Part shown: one piece after another, positions 18,055 to 26,718 of the stretch
Position numbering within the stretch: the stretch's first letter is position 1
How the letters are laid out: every line of letters starts with the position of its first letter
NCBI GenBank assembly: GCA_965222765.1
Contig: CBDCVG010000093.1
Coordinates: forward strand, 186,001-250,000
Reading direction: 5' to 3'
DNA from: Caldora sp965222765
Lineage (GTDB): Bacteria; Cyanobacteriota; Cyanobacteriia; Cyanobacteriales; Coleofasciculaceae
Length of the DNA: 64,000 nucleotides
Position numbers and translations under genes: made by a program
Notes under the pieces: model-generated
Databases searched by the model: none
What the model saw: the letters and a program-made list of their open reading frames with translations, nothing else
What the model was told of the DNA's origin: nothing

Positions 18055-19167
18055 ATGAAAAGAACTCTTAGCATCCCAGTTACTCTCCCAAGTGAGCGAT
18101 TTTTACCACTCATGAACGAGTGCGCTGAAATTTTCAATGCACATATTGACTGGGCATTAGCTAACAGTTCATACAACAAAAACAAGGCACACAAAGCTCT
18201 GTATCACCTACTTAGGTTACAGCATCCTAGTGTCCCTTCTGCTTTGTTGCAGACAGTTAGGGATAACGCACTAGAGGCAATTAAAGCTACTAAATTTAAG
18301 GGAATCCCCAAGAAAAAACCAGCATCAGGGTTGCGTTACGACAAACGAACCATGACATTAAGAGGTCAACAATTAACCCTTAGTTATATTGGTAAGCGAG
18401 TTAGGCTAATTCTGAATGTTCCCGATTATTTCAAGGAAATATTTGAAACCTGGGATGTTTGTGGAGCAACCGTAACCTATACCAAAAACACCAAGCAGTT
18501 TTGGGTGAGACTGGTATTTGAAACGGCTGAGGTTCCAAAAGTTACAGGAGAGATTCAAGGAATTGACCGAGGCTTGTACCATCAAGCTGTAACTAGTAAT
18601 GGTCAGTTTTTCAGTTCATCAAAAATCAGGGGGACACAAAGACGCTATTTACACAATCGTCGTAAGCTCCAACAAAAAGGCACTCGTAGCGCCAAGCGTC
18701 GATTAAAAGCGATGTCCGGACGCGAGAAGCGGTTCATGAAGGATACGAATCATTGTGTAAGTAAGAAGCTCGCCAACCAACCAGGTGTAGCAGTCTTTGT
18801 TGTTGAAGACTTGTCCAGCATTCGTACTCAACGACGGGGCAAGAAGATGAATAAGTGGTTGGGCAGTTGGGCATTCTATCAACAAGAACAGTTCTTAAGG
18901 TATAAGGCAGAAGCATTAGGTAAGCGAGTATTGCATCAAGACCCTCGTTATACTTCCCAGAAGTGCAATGTCTGTAAGCACATCAAGCGAACAAATCGCA
19001 ACAAGTCTCACTTTTGCTGTAAGAACTGCGGTCATCAGACTCATGCAGATCTTAATGCTGCCAGGAATGTCCGTGATGACTATATTCTCTCTTCTACCCC
19101 AAGGGGGACGGAAGAGCAGGCGTCAGTCAATGCGCCATATGTTTCGGGTGAGAATAATCTCATCTAG
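18055..19167 (+). CDS. tnpB: TnpB RNA-guided endonuclease of an IS605-type element
   Basis: A 370-residue TnpB. The RuvC residues are present: Asp171 in GIDRG, Glu251 in FVVEDLSS and Asp332 in HADLNAARN. A four-Cys zinc ribbon lies between them (Cys304, Cys307, one of Cys321/322, Cys325). In this family the protein binds a transposon-end RNA and cuts DNA next to a short motif, which favours retention of the element. The length is typical. All active-site residues are intact, so it is likely functional although its tnpA partner is a remnant. The guide RNA would come from the 3' end of the gene and the right-end hairpin (19168-19224), with its guide reading into the GUN4 gene. Confidence 0.9.
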   Translation: MKRTLSIPVTLPSERFLPLMNECAEIFNAHIDWALANSSYNKNKAHKALYHLLRLQHPSVPSALLQTVRDNALEAIKATKFKGIPKKKPASGLRYDKRTMTLRGQQLTLSYIGKRVRLILNVPDYFKEIFETWDVCGATVTYTKNTKQFWVRLVFETAEVPKVTGEIQGIDRGLYHQAVTSNGQFFSSSKIRGTQRRYLHNRRKLQQKGTRSAKRRLKAMSGREKRFMKDTNHCVSKKLANQPGVAVFVVEDLSSIRTQRRGKKMNKWLGSWAFYQQEQFLRYKAEALGKRVLHQDPRYTSQKCNVCKHIKRTNRNKSHFCCKNCGHQTHADLNAARNVRDDYILSSTPRGTEEQASVNAPYVSGENNLI

Positions 19168-19217
19168 TTACAAGCCCCATCCCCTTGTGGGTGGGGCTGT
19201 TGACTCAGTAATCATCA

Positions 19218-19682
19218 ATGTCAATCTATGATTATGACCAACTTCGCCAATTTCTATCCAAGCAGTTTTGGAAAGATGCGGATATTGAAACTCGACGGCT
19301 GATGCTAAAAATTGCTGGAGTAGAGGGAAGACGAGATCTTCTTCTGACTCAATCTGACATTCAACAATTTCCTTGTACAGAGTTACGAAAAATTGATGAG
19401 CTCTGGGTTAAGGCAAGTAAAGGAAAGTTTGGTTTCAGTGTAATTTATATAATTTATAAATCGGTGAATTGTGACTATTCAAATTTATCTGATTATGTTG
19501 GCTGGCGTCATGGGAATGATTGGCTCAATTATCATCAAGTGAATTTTGCAGATGATGCTCCCAAGGGACATTTACCATTGACATGGCTGGTACCCACAAC
19601 CTTCTCGATGTATTGGTCTTCTCGGTTTGCTAGTGCTGGCTGGAAGTTACTCCTCAATCGATTTGAAGAGTGTTGTCGTTGA
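19218..19682 (+). CDS. GUN4-domain protein
   Basis: A 154-residue GUN4 domain with almost nothing else. Family markers are DYDQLRQFLSKQFWKDADIE, TRRLMLKIAG, FPCTELRKIDELWVKASKGK, FGFSVIYIIY, VGWRHGNDWLNYHQVNF and APKGHLPLTW. GUN4 binds protoporphyrins and stimulates Mg-chelatase, but stand-alone or fused paralogues in cyanobacteria may have other jobs; this one lacks the N-terminal helical bundle of canonical GUN4. Its ATG lies inside the right end of the upstream IS element, so the first two codons are contributed by the IS and the native 5' end may have been lost. It is followed by a terminator shared with hsp20. Confidence 0.8.
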   Translation: MSIYDYDQLRQFLSKQFWKDADIETRRLMLKIAGVEGRRDLLLTQSDIQQFPCTELRKIDELWVKASKGKFGFSVIYIIYKSVNCDYSNLSDYVGWRHGNDWLNYHQVNFADDAPKGHLPLTWLVPTTFSMYWSSRFASAGWKLLLNRFEECCR

Positions 19683-19724
19683 TCGGGATTGAAATTCTAG
19701 ATGTTTCTGTGTTCTATAAGTCAA

Positions 19725-19758
19725 TAAAAAAGCCCAGTCACCTAAAAGCAACTGGGCT
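19725..19758 (-). terminator. Rho-independent terminator of the hsp20 gene
   Basis: On the minus strand, stem AGCCCAGT and ACTGGGCT with a 12-base loop, followed by six T. It is well placed downstream of hsp20. On the plus strand only the stem could serve the GUN4 gene. Confidence 0.85.
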
Positions 19759-19804
19759 AATCATTAAGTTATCTACCTAGAAAAATTGGATTACCTCAAT
19801 CTGA

Positions 19805-20260
19805 TTAAGCAGCTGCTTGATCAAGGTTGATTTTGACGACTTTGTTCTTCTCTTCCTCAGCCTTGGGTAGAGTTAGATTCAAAACACCGTCTTTGTAATC
19901 TGCGGTGACATTAGTGTTTTGAATCCGAGCAGGCAAGGGAATCAAGCGCTGGAATTTGCCATAGTGGAACTCTGAGCGGATAACCCCGTTATCAGAAGGC
20001 TTGGATTCTTCTTTGCGCTCACCACTGATGGAAACGGTATCTTTTGTGACTTCCACATTCAGGTCTTTAGCTTCGATTCCTGGGATTTCCAGCTTCAGGT
20101 GGATCGCATCTTCAGTTTCAGAAATTTCAGCCGCTGGGACTTTGGGGAAGCTACCAAAATCTCCCCAATTTATTGGTGTTCTAGATTCATCAAATAAGCG
20201 GTTGAATTGTTGCTGTAGAGTATCAATTTCTTTCCAAGGATTGTAACGAACTAACATCAT
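19805..20260 (-). CDS. hspA: Small heat-shock protein (Hsp20/alpha-crystallin)
   Basis: A 151-residue cytosolic ATP-independent chaperone that holds unfolding proteins and associates with membranes. The N-terminus MMLVRYNPWKEIDTLQQQF is the usual cyanobacterial opening. The alpha-crystallin domain covers about residues 45-140 (AEISETEDAIHLKLEIPGI, VTKDTVSISGERKEE), ending with the YKDGVLNLTLPK strand. An AGGA ribosome-binding site precedes two adjacent ATGs; the first is used here. I see no clear CIRCE element upstream, only an AT-rich promoter-like stretch near 20335. Confidence 0.92.
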   Translation of the reverse strand: MMLVRYNPWKEIDTLQQQFNRLFDESRTPINWGDFGSFPKVPAAEISETEDAIHLKLEIPGIEAKDLNVEVTKDTVSISGERKEESKPSDNGVIRSEFHYGKFQRLIPLPARIQNTNVTADYKDGVLNLTLPKAEEEKNKVVKINLDQAAA

Positions 20261-20780
20261 AATTTTCCTGCCGATAAGTAGTGTTTGAGTAAGTCAGTTA
20301 AGCGTTTTGTTTTTGCTTACAGTTCTTATCTTAGGGATATATAAATCTGTGCCAATTCGGTTTTATTCACTAAATTGATAGTAATTGCCGCCCTGAGGTT
20401 TTATCTAAATTAAAAGTGTAGTGAACCGAATAAATTATGTTCGGTATGTTCAGCAAAGGTAGACTTGACATCGAAGCATTCCTAGGTATTAGGTGTTAGG
20501 TATTAGGTGTTAGGTGGTAGGTGAAATGGGAATTTCCCACGAGGATGCCAGGAAAATGAGCTTCTATAGACAACAACCTTGCACAATTGAAGAAAATCCC
20601 GCTTGCCTTACATGGATAATCACTTATTTACTGTTCCCAGTTCCCAGTTCCCAGTTCCCTCCTCTTGCCACGAGACTCTTTCAGACTCATACAGCAAACC
20701 CTATTGAATTGAGTCTTGGGTTAGCATTCATCACCCTGGATTCGGTAAAATCTTTCTAATCCTCTAGAAGTAAATAAGCT
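20261..20780. other. 520-bp intergenic region with repeat arrays
   Basis: It contains the hsp20 promoter at its left end, a heptamer array of the TTAGGTG/A class (20483-20523), a CCCAGTT array (20638-20658), and a CAGCAAACCCT motif at ~20693 that matches MITE/IS ends seen at 39421 and 60294. No convincing gene is present; the 81-codon frame from 20514 is built from repeat sequence. Confidence 0.6.
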
Positions 20781-21092
20781 ATGCCCCGCCCTGCTCTGAT
20801 CACTACTGCCCTAATCTCTAGTCTTGTTGTTTTGGCTTTGAGCCAATATCAAGAACTTTCAGCGTTTGCTCAAGATCTTCCCGCCTGTGTCAAAAGCGAT
20901 TGTGATTGCGATGATTTCAGTAACTGGCAAGAGGCTAAGAAGGTTTTCGATGCTTTCCCAGATGATAGGTTCGGGTTAGATGGAGATGGTGATGGTATTC
21001 CTTGCGAAAACCTTCCTAGTGCGCCAGAAGAAGGAAATTCTAGTTCTAGTAAGAGTCTGAGTCTGACACCAGCCTCCGTCTCATCACCTTAG
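20781..21092 (+). CDS. Secreted excalibur calcium-binding-domain protein
   Basis: 103 residues with an N-terminal signal peptide (hydrophobic LITTALISSLVVLAL, cleavage near SAFAQ). This is followed by an excalibur domain: DCDCDDFSNWQEAKKVF, then DGDGDGIPCENLP, where the DxDxDGxxCE loop binds calcium and is held by cysteines. A short serine-rich tail follows. It is probably periplasmic or extracellular. It stands alone between hsp20 and the convergent pst operon. Confidence 0.8.
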   Translation: MPRPALITTALISSLVVLALSQYQELSAFAQDLPACVKSDCDCDDFSNWQEAKKVFDAFPDDRFGLDGDGDGIPCENLPSAPEEGNSSSSKSLSLTPASVSSP

Positions 21093-21189
21093 ACAACTTC
21101 CGACAATTCCAATGCAGATGAACTTCCAACTCTTTGGTAGAGCAGGAAAAAATTAAAAAACTTTAGAACAGCTCATTTATCAATCAACT

Positions 21190-21996
21190 CTAGCCAAAAC
21201 GTCCACTTACGTAATCCCTAGTTGCTTCTTGCTGAGGATTTTGGAAGATATTTTCCGTTAAATCGTACTCTACTAAGTAACCTTGCTTACCGCCCTTCTC
21301 TGTAGCTTTGGCATTGAAAAACGCAGTCATATCAGCTACCCGTGTGGCTTGTTGCATGTTGTGGGTAACAATAACAATTGTATAATTTTCTTTGAGTTGG
21401 TTGAGCAATTCTTCAACCCTTAGAGTGGAGATTGGATCGAGGGCAGAACAAGGTTCGTCCATCAAAATAGCTTCAGGTTCAATTGCGACAGCACGAGCGA
21501 TACACAAACGCTGCTGTTGTCCACCAGATAAAGATAAGCCACTTTGTTTGAGTTTGTCTTTGACTTCATCCCACAAAGCTGCTTGTTTGAGTGAGTGTTC
21601 TACCAAATCATCCATATTACCCCGATAGCCATTAATCCGGGCACCAAAGGCAATATTGTCGTAAATTGATTTGGGAAAGGGGTTAGGCTTTTGGAACACC
21701 ATACCTATACGACGACGTACTTCTACTGGATCGATACCTTTGCGGTAAAGATCCTCTCCCTTATAAGTAATCCTGCCTGCAACCCTTGCCCCCTGCACCA
21801 GATCGTTAAGTCGATTCAAACATCTTAATAGGGTACTCTTACCACAACCAGAAGGTCCGATAAACGCAGTAATTTTATTTTCAGGAATATCTAGGTAAAC
21901 ATTACTAACTGCCTCAAAGGAGCCATAGAAAACGGAGACATTTTCAATCTGGAACACTGCCTCAGTGGTAACTGCGTTAGAAGAATGAGAAATCAT
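21190..21996 (-). CDS. pstB: Phosphate ABC transporter ATP-binding protein
   Basis: A 268-residue ATPase that powers high-affinity phosphate uptake. Walker A is GPSGCGKST, the ABC signature LSGGQQQRLCIARA, Walker B AILMDEPCSALDP and the switch His is in IVIVTHNMQQ. The Q-loop region MVFQKPNPFPKSIYDN is PstB-specific. The ATG at 21996 gives a typical N-terminus; a longer frame starting at 22077 would overlap pstA and is rejected. It is the last gene of pstS-C-A-B, 37 bp after pstA. Confidence 0.95.
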   Translation of the reverse strand: MISHSSNAVTTEAVFQIENVSVFYGSFEAVSNVYLDIPENKITAFIGPSGCGKSTLLRCLNRLNDLVQGARVAGRITYKGEDLYRKGIDPVEVRRRIGMVFQKPNPFPKSIYDNIAFGARINGYRGNMDDLVEHSLKQAALWDEVKDKLKQSGLSLSGGQQQRLCIARAVAIEPEAILMDEPCSALDPISTLRVEELLNQLKENYTIVIVTHNMQQATRVADMTAFFNAKATEKGGKQGYLVEYDLTENIFQNPQQEATRDYVSGRFG

Positions 21997-22033
21997 GAGA
22001 GTTAAGTTGTATGGGTTAATGTGAAAAGGAAAC

Positions 22034-22966
22034 CTATTCTTTTTGGAACTTATTACGTAGCCAGATTGCTGTTCCATTCATGAACAATAGCACCGCCATC
22101 AACACGATAATTCCAGCCGCAGCTGCAGTGTGAAATTCTTCTTGGGGACGGGAAGTCCAATTGAAAATTTGAATTGGTAAGGCAGTAAAGGGGGTGTGCA
22201 AACCTTCTGGAGATAAGGGGGGTAAAAAAGCAATAAAGGTTAAAGCACCAATAGTTATCAAAGGTGCAGTTTCACCAATGGCACGAGAAAGGGCGAGAAT
22301 AGTTCCGGTTAAAATCCCTGGAAAAGCTAACGGCAGAATTTGCTCTCTAATTACTTGCCAGCGCGTTGCACCTAAGGCAAAACCAGCTTGGCGCAGGCTA
22401 TTAGGAACAGCTCTTAGAGACTCCCTGGTTGAGACAATTACAATGGGGAGAATTAGCAAACTCAGGGTTAAAGCACCTGTAAGGACGCTGCGCCCCCCTG
22501 TTATTGGTCCCAGTAAACGCGCAAATACAGCTACCCCCAACAATCCATAAATGATTGAAGGTACTGCTGCTAGGTTGTTAATGTTAATTTCAATTATTCT
22601 GGCATACCAGGTATTAGCGGCGAATTCCTCCAAGTAGATCCCTGCGCCAACTCCTAAGGGAAAGGTGATTATCGCCGTCAGTGTCATTAACCAGATAGTA
22701 CCTACTAAAGCAGACTTAAGACCAGCTTCATTTGGTTTGCGAGAGGGATATTCGCTAAGTAATGTCCAATCTAGCCGGGGCAAACCATCGATGATAACAT
22801 CGATCATTAAAACGACTAGGATAATAATCCCAATAATAACTGCTGCCCAACTGGCGATTTCAAAAACCCGGTCCCATCTATAGCGTCGCTCAAGGGCTAA
22901 ATCAAAGTCTTGCTGTCCTCGTATGGAACTCTTGGGAGAGCCTGGAGAAGAATTTTGAGTGGTCAT
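22034..22966 (-). CDS. pstA: Phosphate ABC transporter permease PstA
   Basis: A 310-residue inner-membrane permease with six transmembrane segments. The EAA-like cytoplasmic loop is SLRQAGFALGATRWQVIREQ ILPLA. Its start overlaps pstC by 4 bp (ATGA). It forms the translocation pore with PstC. The ~40 N-terminal residues before the first segment are hydrophilic. Confidence 0.95.
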   Translation of the reverse strand: MTTQNSSPGSPKSSIRGQQDFDLALERRYRWDRVFEIASWAAVIIGIIILVVLMIDVIIDGLPRLDWTLLSEYPSRKPNEAGLKSALVGTIWLMTLTAIITFPLGVGAGIYLEEFAANTWYARIIEININNLAAVPSIIYGLLGVAVFARLLGPITGGRSVLTGALTLSLLILPIVIVSTRESLRAVPNSLRQAGFALGATRWQVIREQILPLAFPGILTGTILALSRAIGETAPLITIGALTFIAFLPPLSPEGLHTPFTALPIQIFNWTSRPQEEFHTAAAAGIIVLMAVLLFMNGTAIWLRNKFQKE

Positions 22967-23907
22967 TCGTATTTTTGTTGAAAGCGACGGACAAACCAGA
23001 AGCTAAAGATATTTAAAGCTAGGGTAATTAAAAACAAGCTCAAGCCAACGGCATAAATGGTTTTATAAGCAAGAGAACCTGCTGGAGCATCCCCTAAACT
23101 CACTTGCACAATAAATGCTGTCATCGTAGCGACTGGCACTAGAGGATTGAGGGTAAGAGTGGGATTTTGACCAGCGGCAATGGTTACAATCATAGTCTCA
23201 CCAACAGCCCGGGCAACTGAGAGGACAAAGGAAGACACAATCCCTGATAAAGCTGCCGGTAGAACAACTCCCGTAATCACTTCACGCTTAGTTGCCCCTA
23301 GAGCGTAAGCTCCTTGTCGGAGACTGTTGGGAACAGCATAAATTGCATCTTCGCTCAAGGAAGCAACTGTTGGCAGGATGGCAACACCCATAACTAAACC
23401 AGCACTTAAAGAATTGAATGGTTCCATCCCCGGTATAAAAGAGCGAAGGACAGGTGTTACAAACAGTAGTGCAAAGTAGCCATAGACAACTGTAGGCACC
23501 CCTGCTAAGATTTCCAGCGCAGGTTTGAGCCAACGACGCACATTTCTAGGTGCATATTCACTTAAGCAGATCGCTGCTAATAAACCCAAAGGTAGAGCAA
23601 CAAACATCGCGATCGCAGATGTCATCAATGTTGCGCTAATGAGGACAAAAATGCCAAACTGGGGATTGGTAAACAGAGGTGTCCATTCAGTATCTGTTAG
23701 GAATCGCCCAAGGGATATTTCTTCAAAAAAACCAAAGGCATCAACTACTAGTGTTAAAACAATGCCAAAGGTAGTTAAGACAGATACAAGGGCAAACAGT
23801 GCAAAGATGCCTACGACTCCTCGCTGTACCCATTTATTTAGGGTACGGTTTGGTTGCCACATTGGGTTCCGATCCGACCGTTCAAAACGAGAGGAACTGG
23901 TACTCAT
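22963..23907 (-). CDS. pstC: Phosphate ABC transporter permease PstC
   Basis: A 314-residue permease with six membrane segments and the coupling loop NSLRQGAYALGATKREVITG. The segment PTVVYGYFALLFVTP is characteristic of PstC. It begins 357 bp after pstS, a gap large enough for an RNA processing or attenuation site, and is translationally coupled to pstA. Confidence 0.95.
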   Translation of the reverse strand: MSTSSSRFERSDRNPMWQPNRTLNKWVQRGVVGIFALFALVSVLTTFGIVLTLVVDAFGFFEEISLGRFLTDTEWTPLFTNPQFGIFVLISATLMTSAIAMFVALPLGLLAAICLSEYAPRNVRRWLKPALEILAGVPTVVYGYFALLFVTPVLRSFIPGMEPFNSLSAGLVMGVAILPTVASLSEDAIYAVPNSLRQGAYALGATKREVITGVVLPAALSGIVSSFVLSVARAVGETMIVTIAAGQNPTLTLNPLVPVATMTAFIVQVSLGDAPAGSLAYKTIYAVGLSLFLITLALNIFSFWFVRRFQQKYE

Positions 23908-23936
23908 GAAAAGTAATTTTAGGTTAAAGATAATTC

Positions 23937-23965
23937 TTAGGCTAGCTTTCTCTGGGCTAGCCTAA
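23937..23965 (-). promoter_or_regulatory. Stem-loop in the pstS-pstC leader
   Basis: A perfect 9-bp inverted repeat, TTAGGCTAG and CTAGCCTAA, with an 11-base spacer. It lies about 30 bp upstream of pstC in the 357-bp pstS-pstC gap. It has no T tract, so it may be a processing or stabilising hairpin that sets the PstS:PstC ratio. The rest of the gap (23966-24264) shows nothing recognisable. Confidence 0.4.
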
Positions 23966-24264
23966 TTTAGCACTTGCCCTGAATTAGTTTCAGGTAAAAG
24001 TACTGTGGGGATGACCAAAACTGTGAAATCGTGCTGAAACAGGTAGTTTAATCTCTGTTGGGACAAAAATCCCTATTTTCATTGTTAGCATTATTCTTCC
24101 TTAATGCCTCCAGAAGCTGAATAACTTCATCAACTCTTTAATTTGCTTGGTGTTTTTTTTTGCACAATCTTTAATTTCTAGTCAATGCTAGGTGAGAGAT
24201 ATCAGCTACAATTTCACCCTCTATAAAGTTCCGGTGAGGAGCCAGAACATGTTACGCTCAGGAT

Positions 24265-25362
24265 TTACTCAGCTTTCTCTTCTTTTCCCAAAACCTCTTT
24301 TAGGTTAACGCCGACTGTAGAGCCACCGTCAAATACACTGCCAGTCTTCTCATCTTCAAAGCGAGTTTGTACTGCTGTGTAAATTTCCTCTGCCATCGGA
24401 ATGTAACCTACCTCAGACACTAGATCTTTGCTGTCGGTTGCTAAGTAGAAATCAACAAACTCTTTAACTTCCGAGCGAGCGATCGCTTCTTTCTTGACGT
24501 AGATAAAGATGGGACGAGCTAGGGGTTGGTAGCTACCATCATCAACAGTTTCTGTACTGGGAGTAACACAGCCTTCACCGTTGCTGTCATCACCATCATC
24601 AACTTCAACAGCCTTCAGCTTACCTTGATTTTCTTCATAATAGGCCAATCCAAAGTAGCCTATTGCCCCTGGATCATTAGCAACCCCCTGAACGACTACG
24701 TTGTCGTCTTCACTGGCAGTAAAGTCACCTCGGCTTGCACCTTCTTCGCCATTAATAGCATCAGTGAAATAATCAAAGGTACCAGAATCGGTTCCAGGGC
24801 CGTAGAGGCTCAGCTTTTGATCTGGGAAATCATCACGAATTTGATTCCAGTTATCAATTTCATCCTGGGCATCGGGTTCCCACATCTTGTTCAGTTCTTC
24901 TACTGTCAAACATGCAGCAAAGTCATTTTCGGGGTTGACAACCACAGAAACGGCATCGTAGGCAACCGGGAGCTCAACGTACTCAATACCACCTTCCTGG
25001 CAAAGTTCGATTTCCGATTCTTTAATCGGACGAGAAGCATCAGAAATATCAGTTTCACCAGCGCAGAATTTTTTGAAGCCACCACCGGTACCAGATATAC
25101 CTACAGTGATCCTAACGTCGGGATTGGCTTTTTGAAATTCTTCCGCCATTGCTTCAGTAATAGGAAACACTGTACTAGAGCCATCAATGGCTATATCACC
25201 AGACAGGTCGGAACCTCCTGAAGTTGCTCCTTGATCACCACCAGTTGTATCTTCAGATGTAGTGCTAGAATCTCCGCAAGCTGCTAAACCGAGTGCCAGA
25301 GCCACTGCTGAGATTGCAACTGCTAAGCGAGCTGAATTGATTAACTTAAGACCTAAAAGCAT
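24265..25362 (-). CDS. pstS: Phosphate-binding lipoprotein PstS (SphX-like)
   Basis: 365 residues. A lipoprotein signal peptide ends at LGLAAC, so the mature protein is lipid-anchored in the periplasm. Binding residues lie in IDGSSTVFPITEAMAEEF, ISGTGGGFKKFCAGETDISD and GTDSGTFDYF. The FCAGETDISDASRPI segment is typical of the cyanobacterial SphX/PstS branch, so it could equally be called sphX. It is the first gene of the pst operon. Confidence 0.93.
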   Translation of the reverse strand: MLLGLKLINSARLAVAISAVALALGLAACGDSSTTSEDTTGGDQGATSGGSDLSGDIAIDGSSTVFPITEAMAEEFQKANPDVRITVGISGTGGGFKKFCAGETDISDASRPIKESEIELCQEGGIEYVELPVAYDAVSVVVNPENDFAACLTVEELNKMWEPDAQDEIDNWNQIRDDFPDQKLSLYGPGTDSGTFDYFTDAINGEEGASRGDFTASEDDNVVVQGVANDPGAIGYFGLAYYEENQGKLKAVEVDDGDDSNGEGCVTPSTETVDDGSYQPLARPIFIYVKKEAIARSEVKEFVDFYLATDSKDLVSEVGYIPMAEEIYTAVQTRFEDEKTGSVFDGGSTVGVNLKEVLGKEEKAE

Positions 25363-25418
25363 TGCTTATTGAGTGTCCTTATTTACCGAAGTTAAACTCT
25401 TGTTAGGATACAGCTTAA

Positions 25419-25437
25419 TCGTAAAGAAAAGGTTAAC
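25419..25437 (-). promoter_or_regulatory. Possible partial Pho box upstream of pstS
   Basis: On the minus strand GTTAACCT, a 3-bp spacer and CTTTACGA resemble two of the three PhoB/SphR direct repeats (consensus CTTAACCT, 3-bp spacing). The first is a near-perfect match and the second about 5 of 8. A third repeat is not evident. It sits about 57-75 bp before the pstS start. Confidence 0.35.
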
Positions 25438-25800
25438 AAAATTGACTTTTCTCTTCTGGTGATGCTAACATTTCGCGTGCTGTCTGTATTCCGGGGGATG
25501 AGTTAACTCGCTCCAGTTCAGTAAGAGATGGGCGGCTCGCCACACCCGATGAAGAAAAGAAACAAATCAAACCATCTTCTCTTCTACCTCCTCCCTCACC
25601 TCCTGCCTCCTGCAAGAGTGTTTTTCAGAGATTAGCCATTAACCATTAACCATTAGCCATTAGCTTTGAGCGTGTTTCTTGAAAGCGCCTGACAGGCGGC
25701 GTACCACCTGCTATGAATGGAAAAAACAAGGTGAAATCCTCTTCCCTCCTGCCTCCTGCCCTCTGCCTCCTGCCTTGTTTCTTAAGAGTATCGCGTGTTT
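25438..25800. other. Intergenic region of repeats
   Basis: It holds CCTCCTGCCTCCTGC-type arrays at ~25600-25616 and 25747-25775 and a CCATTAG/CCATTAA heptamer array at ~25634-25667. No credible gene; a 60-codon minus frame is translated from repeat sequence only. Confidence 0.6.
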
Positions 25801-26718
25801 TTAATCCCAGTCATTTTGCTGTTCAATCACTCCAACTAGGGATTGTAAATCAAAGTCTCGGTCATAACCGCTCAGACAGATACCGGAGCTGATAACAGTC
25901 AACTCATCCTTATCAATAGCGGAAGTATGATGCTCACCATCACTAGTAGTCCATTCTACTTGCCAGTACTCACCGCGATCGCGAAATTCTCGCAACTCTC
26001 CACCCCCTTGATGTAAGGCTTGCCGCAGCCGTTGTTCGTCTCCCTGTGCTTGTAATTCTATTTGTCGTTTTCTTCTCCGGCTTGGGGTTTCCCGTCTTTC
26101 TCTGACTTGACGACGGTTTTGCCTGCGCTGCTGATAAGCTTCTGTTTGTTGCAAGGCAAGCTCATAGGTCGTACGCATCTCCGGTGTCATCCCCAAAAAG
26201 CGAACATTTTCTGGCATCGTTCCTTGCTGTAGTTGTTCTCTTAGCAGTTCTGCTGGCTGGGGTTCTGCTCTTCTATCAATTTCGTCAAACCACCAGGCAC
26301 TGCCGTCAAAACGGGCAATTATCGGCTCAAAGGCAATCGCTTCTGTTACTAGATGCACTAGTACTGGTTTGGCTGTACTCAGACGCTGTTGCATATCAGA
26401 TTCATTCATCGGGTAAGCTAACCAACTTTGTCCCCGCAAAACCTGAGCTAATCGCAGGCGCAAGGGTTTGAGCAGCTTGAGGTATTCTGCTAGTTGCGGC
26501 AAATTGGGTTCTTCGACTACCTCTGCTGTTTTCTCATCTATCGGTTTAAAGATCGCCCATCCTTCAAAATCTGCTGGTTGAGGGGTAAAAGTATAGATCA
26601 TGTTTGCTACAGAAGTGCGCACTCCACCACCCCACACACAGGGGGCAAGGAATTCGGTTGCACTCAGCTGAGCTTCGGTGGCAGCAATTTGGTTGAGGAG
26701 ATGATGGATATCTGTCAT
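25801..26718 (-). CDS. Hypothetical protein with an arginine/glutamine-rich middle
   Basis: 305 residues of unknown function. The N-terminal half (MTDIHHLLNQIAATEAQLSA, ADFEGWAIFKPIDEKTA) is followed by a segment with KLLKPLRLRLAQVLRGQSW. The middle (~residues 200-245) is a strongly basic helix (AYQQRRQNRRQVRERRE, then SRRRKRQIEL). The C-terminus is a beta-rich domain (EYWQVEWTTSDGEHHTSAID, KDEL). No signal peptide is seen once the start is set at the ATG at 26718. The longer frame to 26823 is rejected because its extra 35 residues come from a GGCAGGA repeat array. The basic helix suggests nucleic-acid or ribosome contact, but that is only a guess. Confidence 0.65.
   Translation of the reverse strand: MTDIHHLLNQIAATEAQLSATEFLAPCVWGGGVRTSVANMIYTFTPQPADFEGWAIFKPIDEKTAEVVEEPNLPQLAEYLKLLKPLRLRLAQVLRGQSWLAYPMNESDMQQRLSTAKPVLVHLVTEAIAFEPIIARFDGSAWWFDEIDRRAEPQPAELLREQLQQGTMPENVRFLGMTPEMRTTYELALQQTEAYQQRRQNRRQVRERRETPSRRRKRQIELQAQGDEQRLRQALHQGGGELREFRDRGEYWQVEWTTSDGEHHTSAIDKDELTVISSGICLSGYDRDFDLQSLVGVIEQQNDWD

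Larger units (their letters stand above)
17750..19224. mobile_element. IS200/IS605-type element with divergent tnpA remnant and intact tnpB
   Basis: The layout is subterminal hairpin, tnpA remnant (minus), tnpB (plus), then a second hairpin. The same 22-bp hairpin, CCCCATCCCCTTGTGGGTGG plus two G, occurs at 17760-17781 and 19175-19196 in the same orientation, as expected of subterminal IS605-type hairpins. The right end is placed at the sequence ATGTCAA (19218-19224), shared with the ends at 40777-40783 and 41239-41245. The left boundary is approximate. With tnpA broken, movement would need a transposase supplied in trans. Confidence 0.75.

Noticed and set aside
20483..20523. CRISPR-like or structured regulatory repeats for the heptamer arrays
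   Set aside because: Units are 7 bp and contiguous, without spacers; they are simple tandem repeats.
21997..22077. 27-residue N-terminal extension of PstB
   Set aside because: It would overlap pstA and has no family support; the ATG at 21996 gives the usual PstB length.
25433..25615. 60-codon minus-strand gene upstream of pstS
   Set aside because: Low-complexity translation of repeat DNA; overlaps the pstS promoter.
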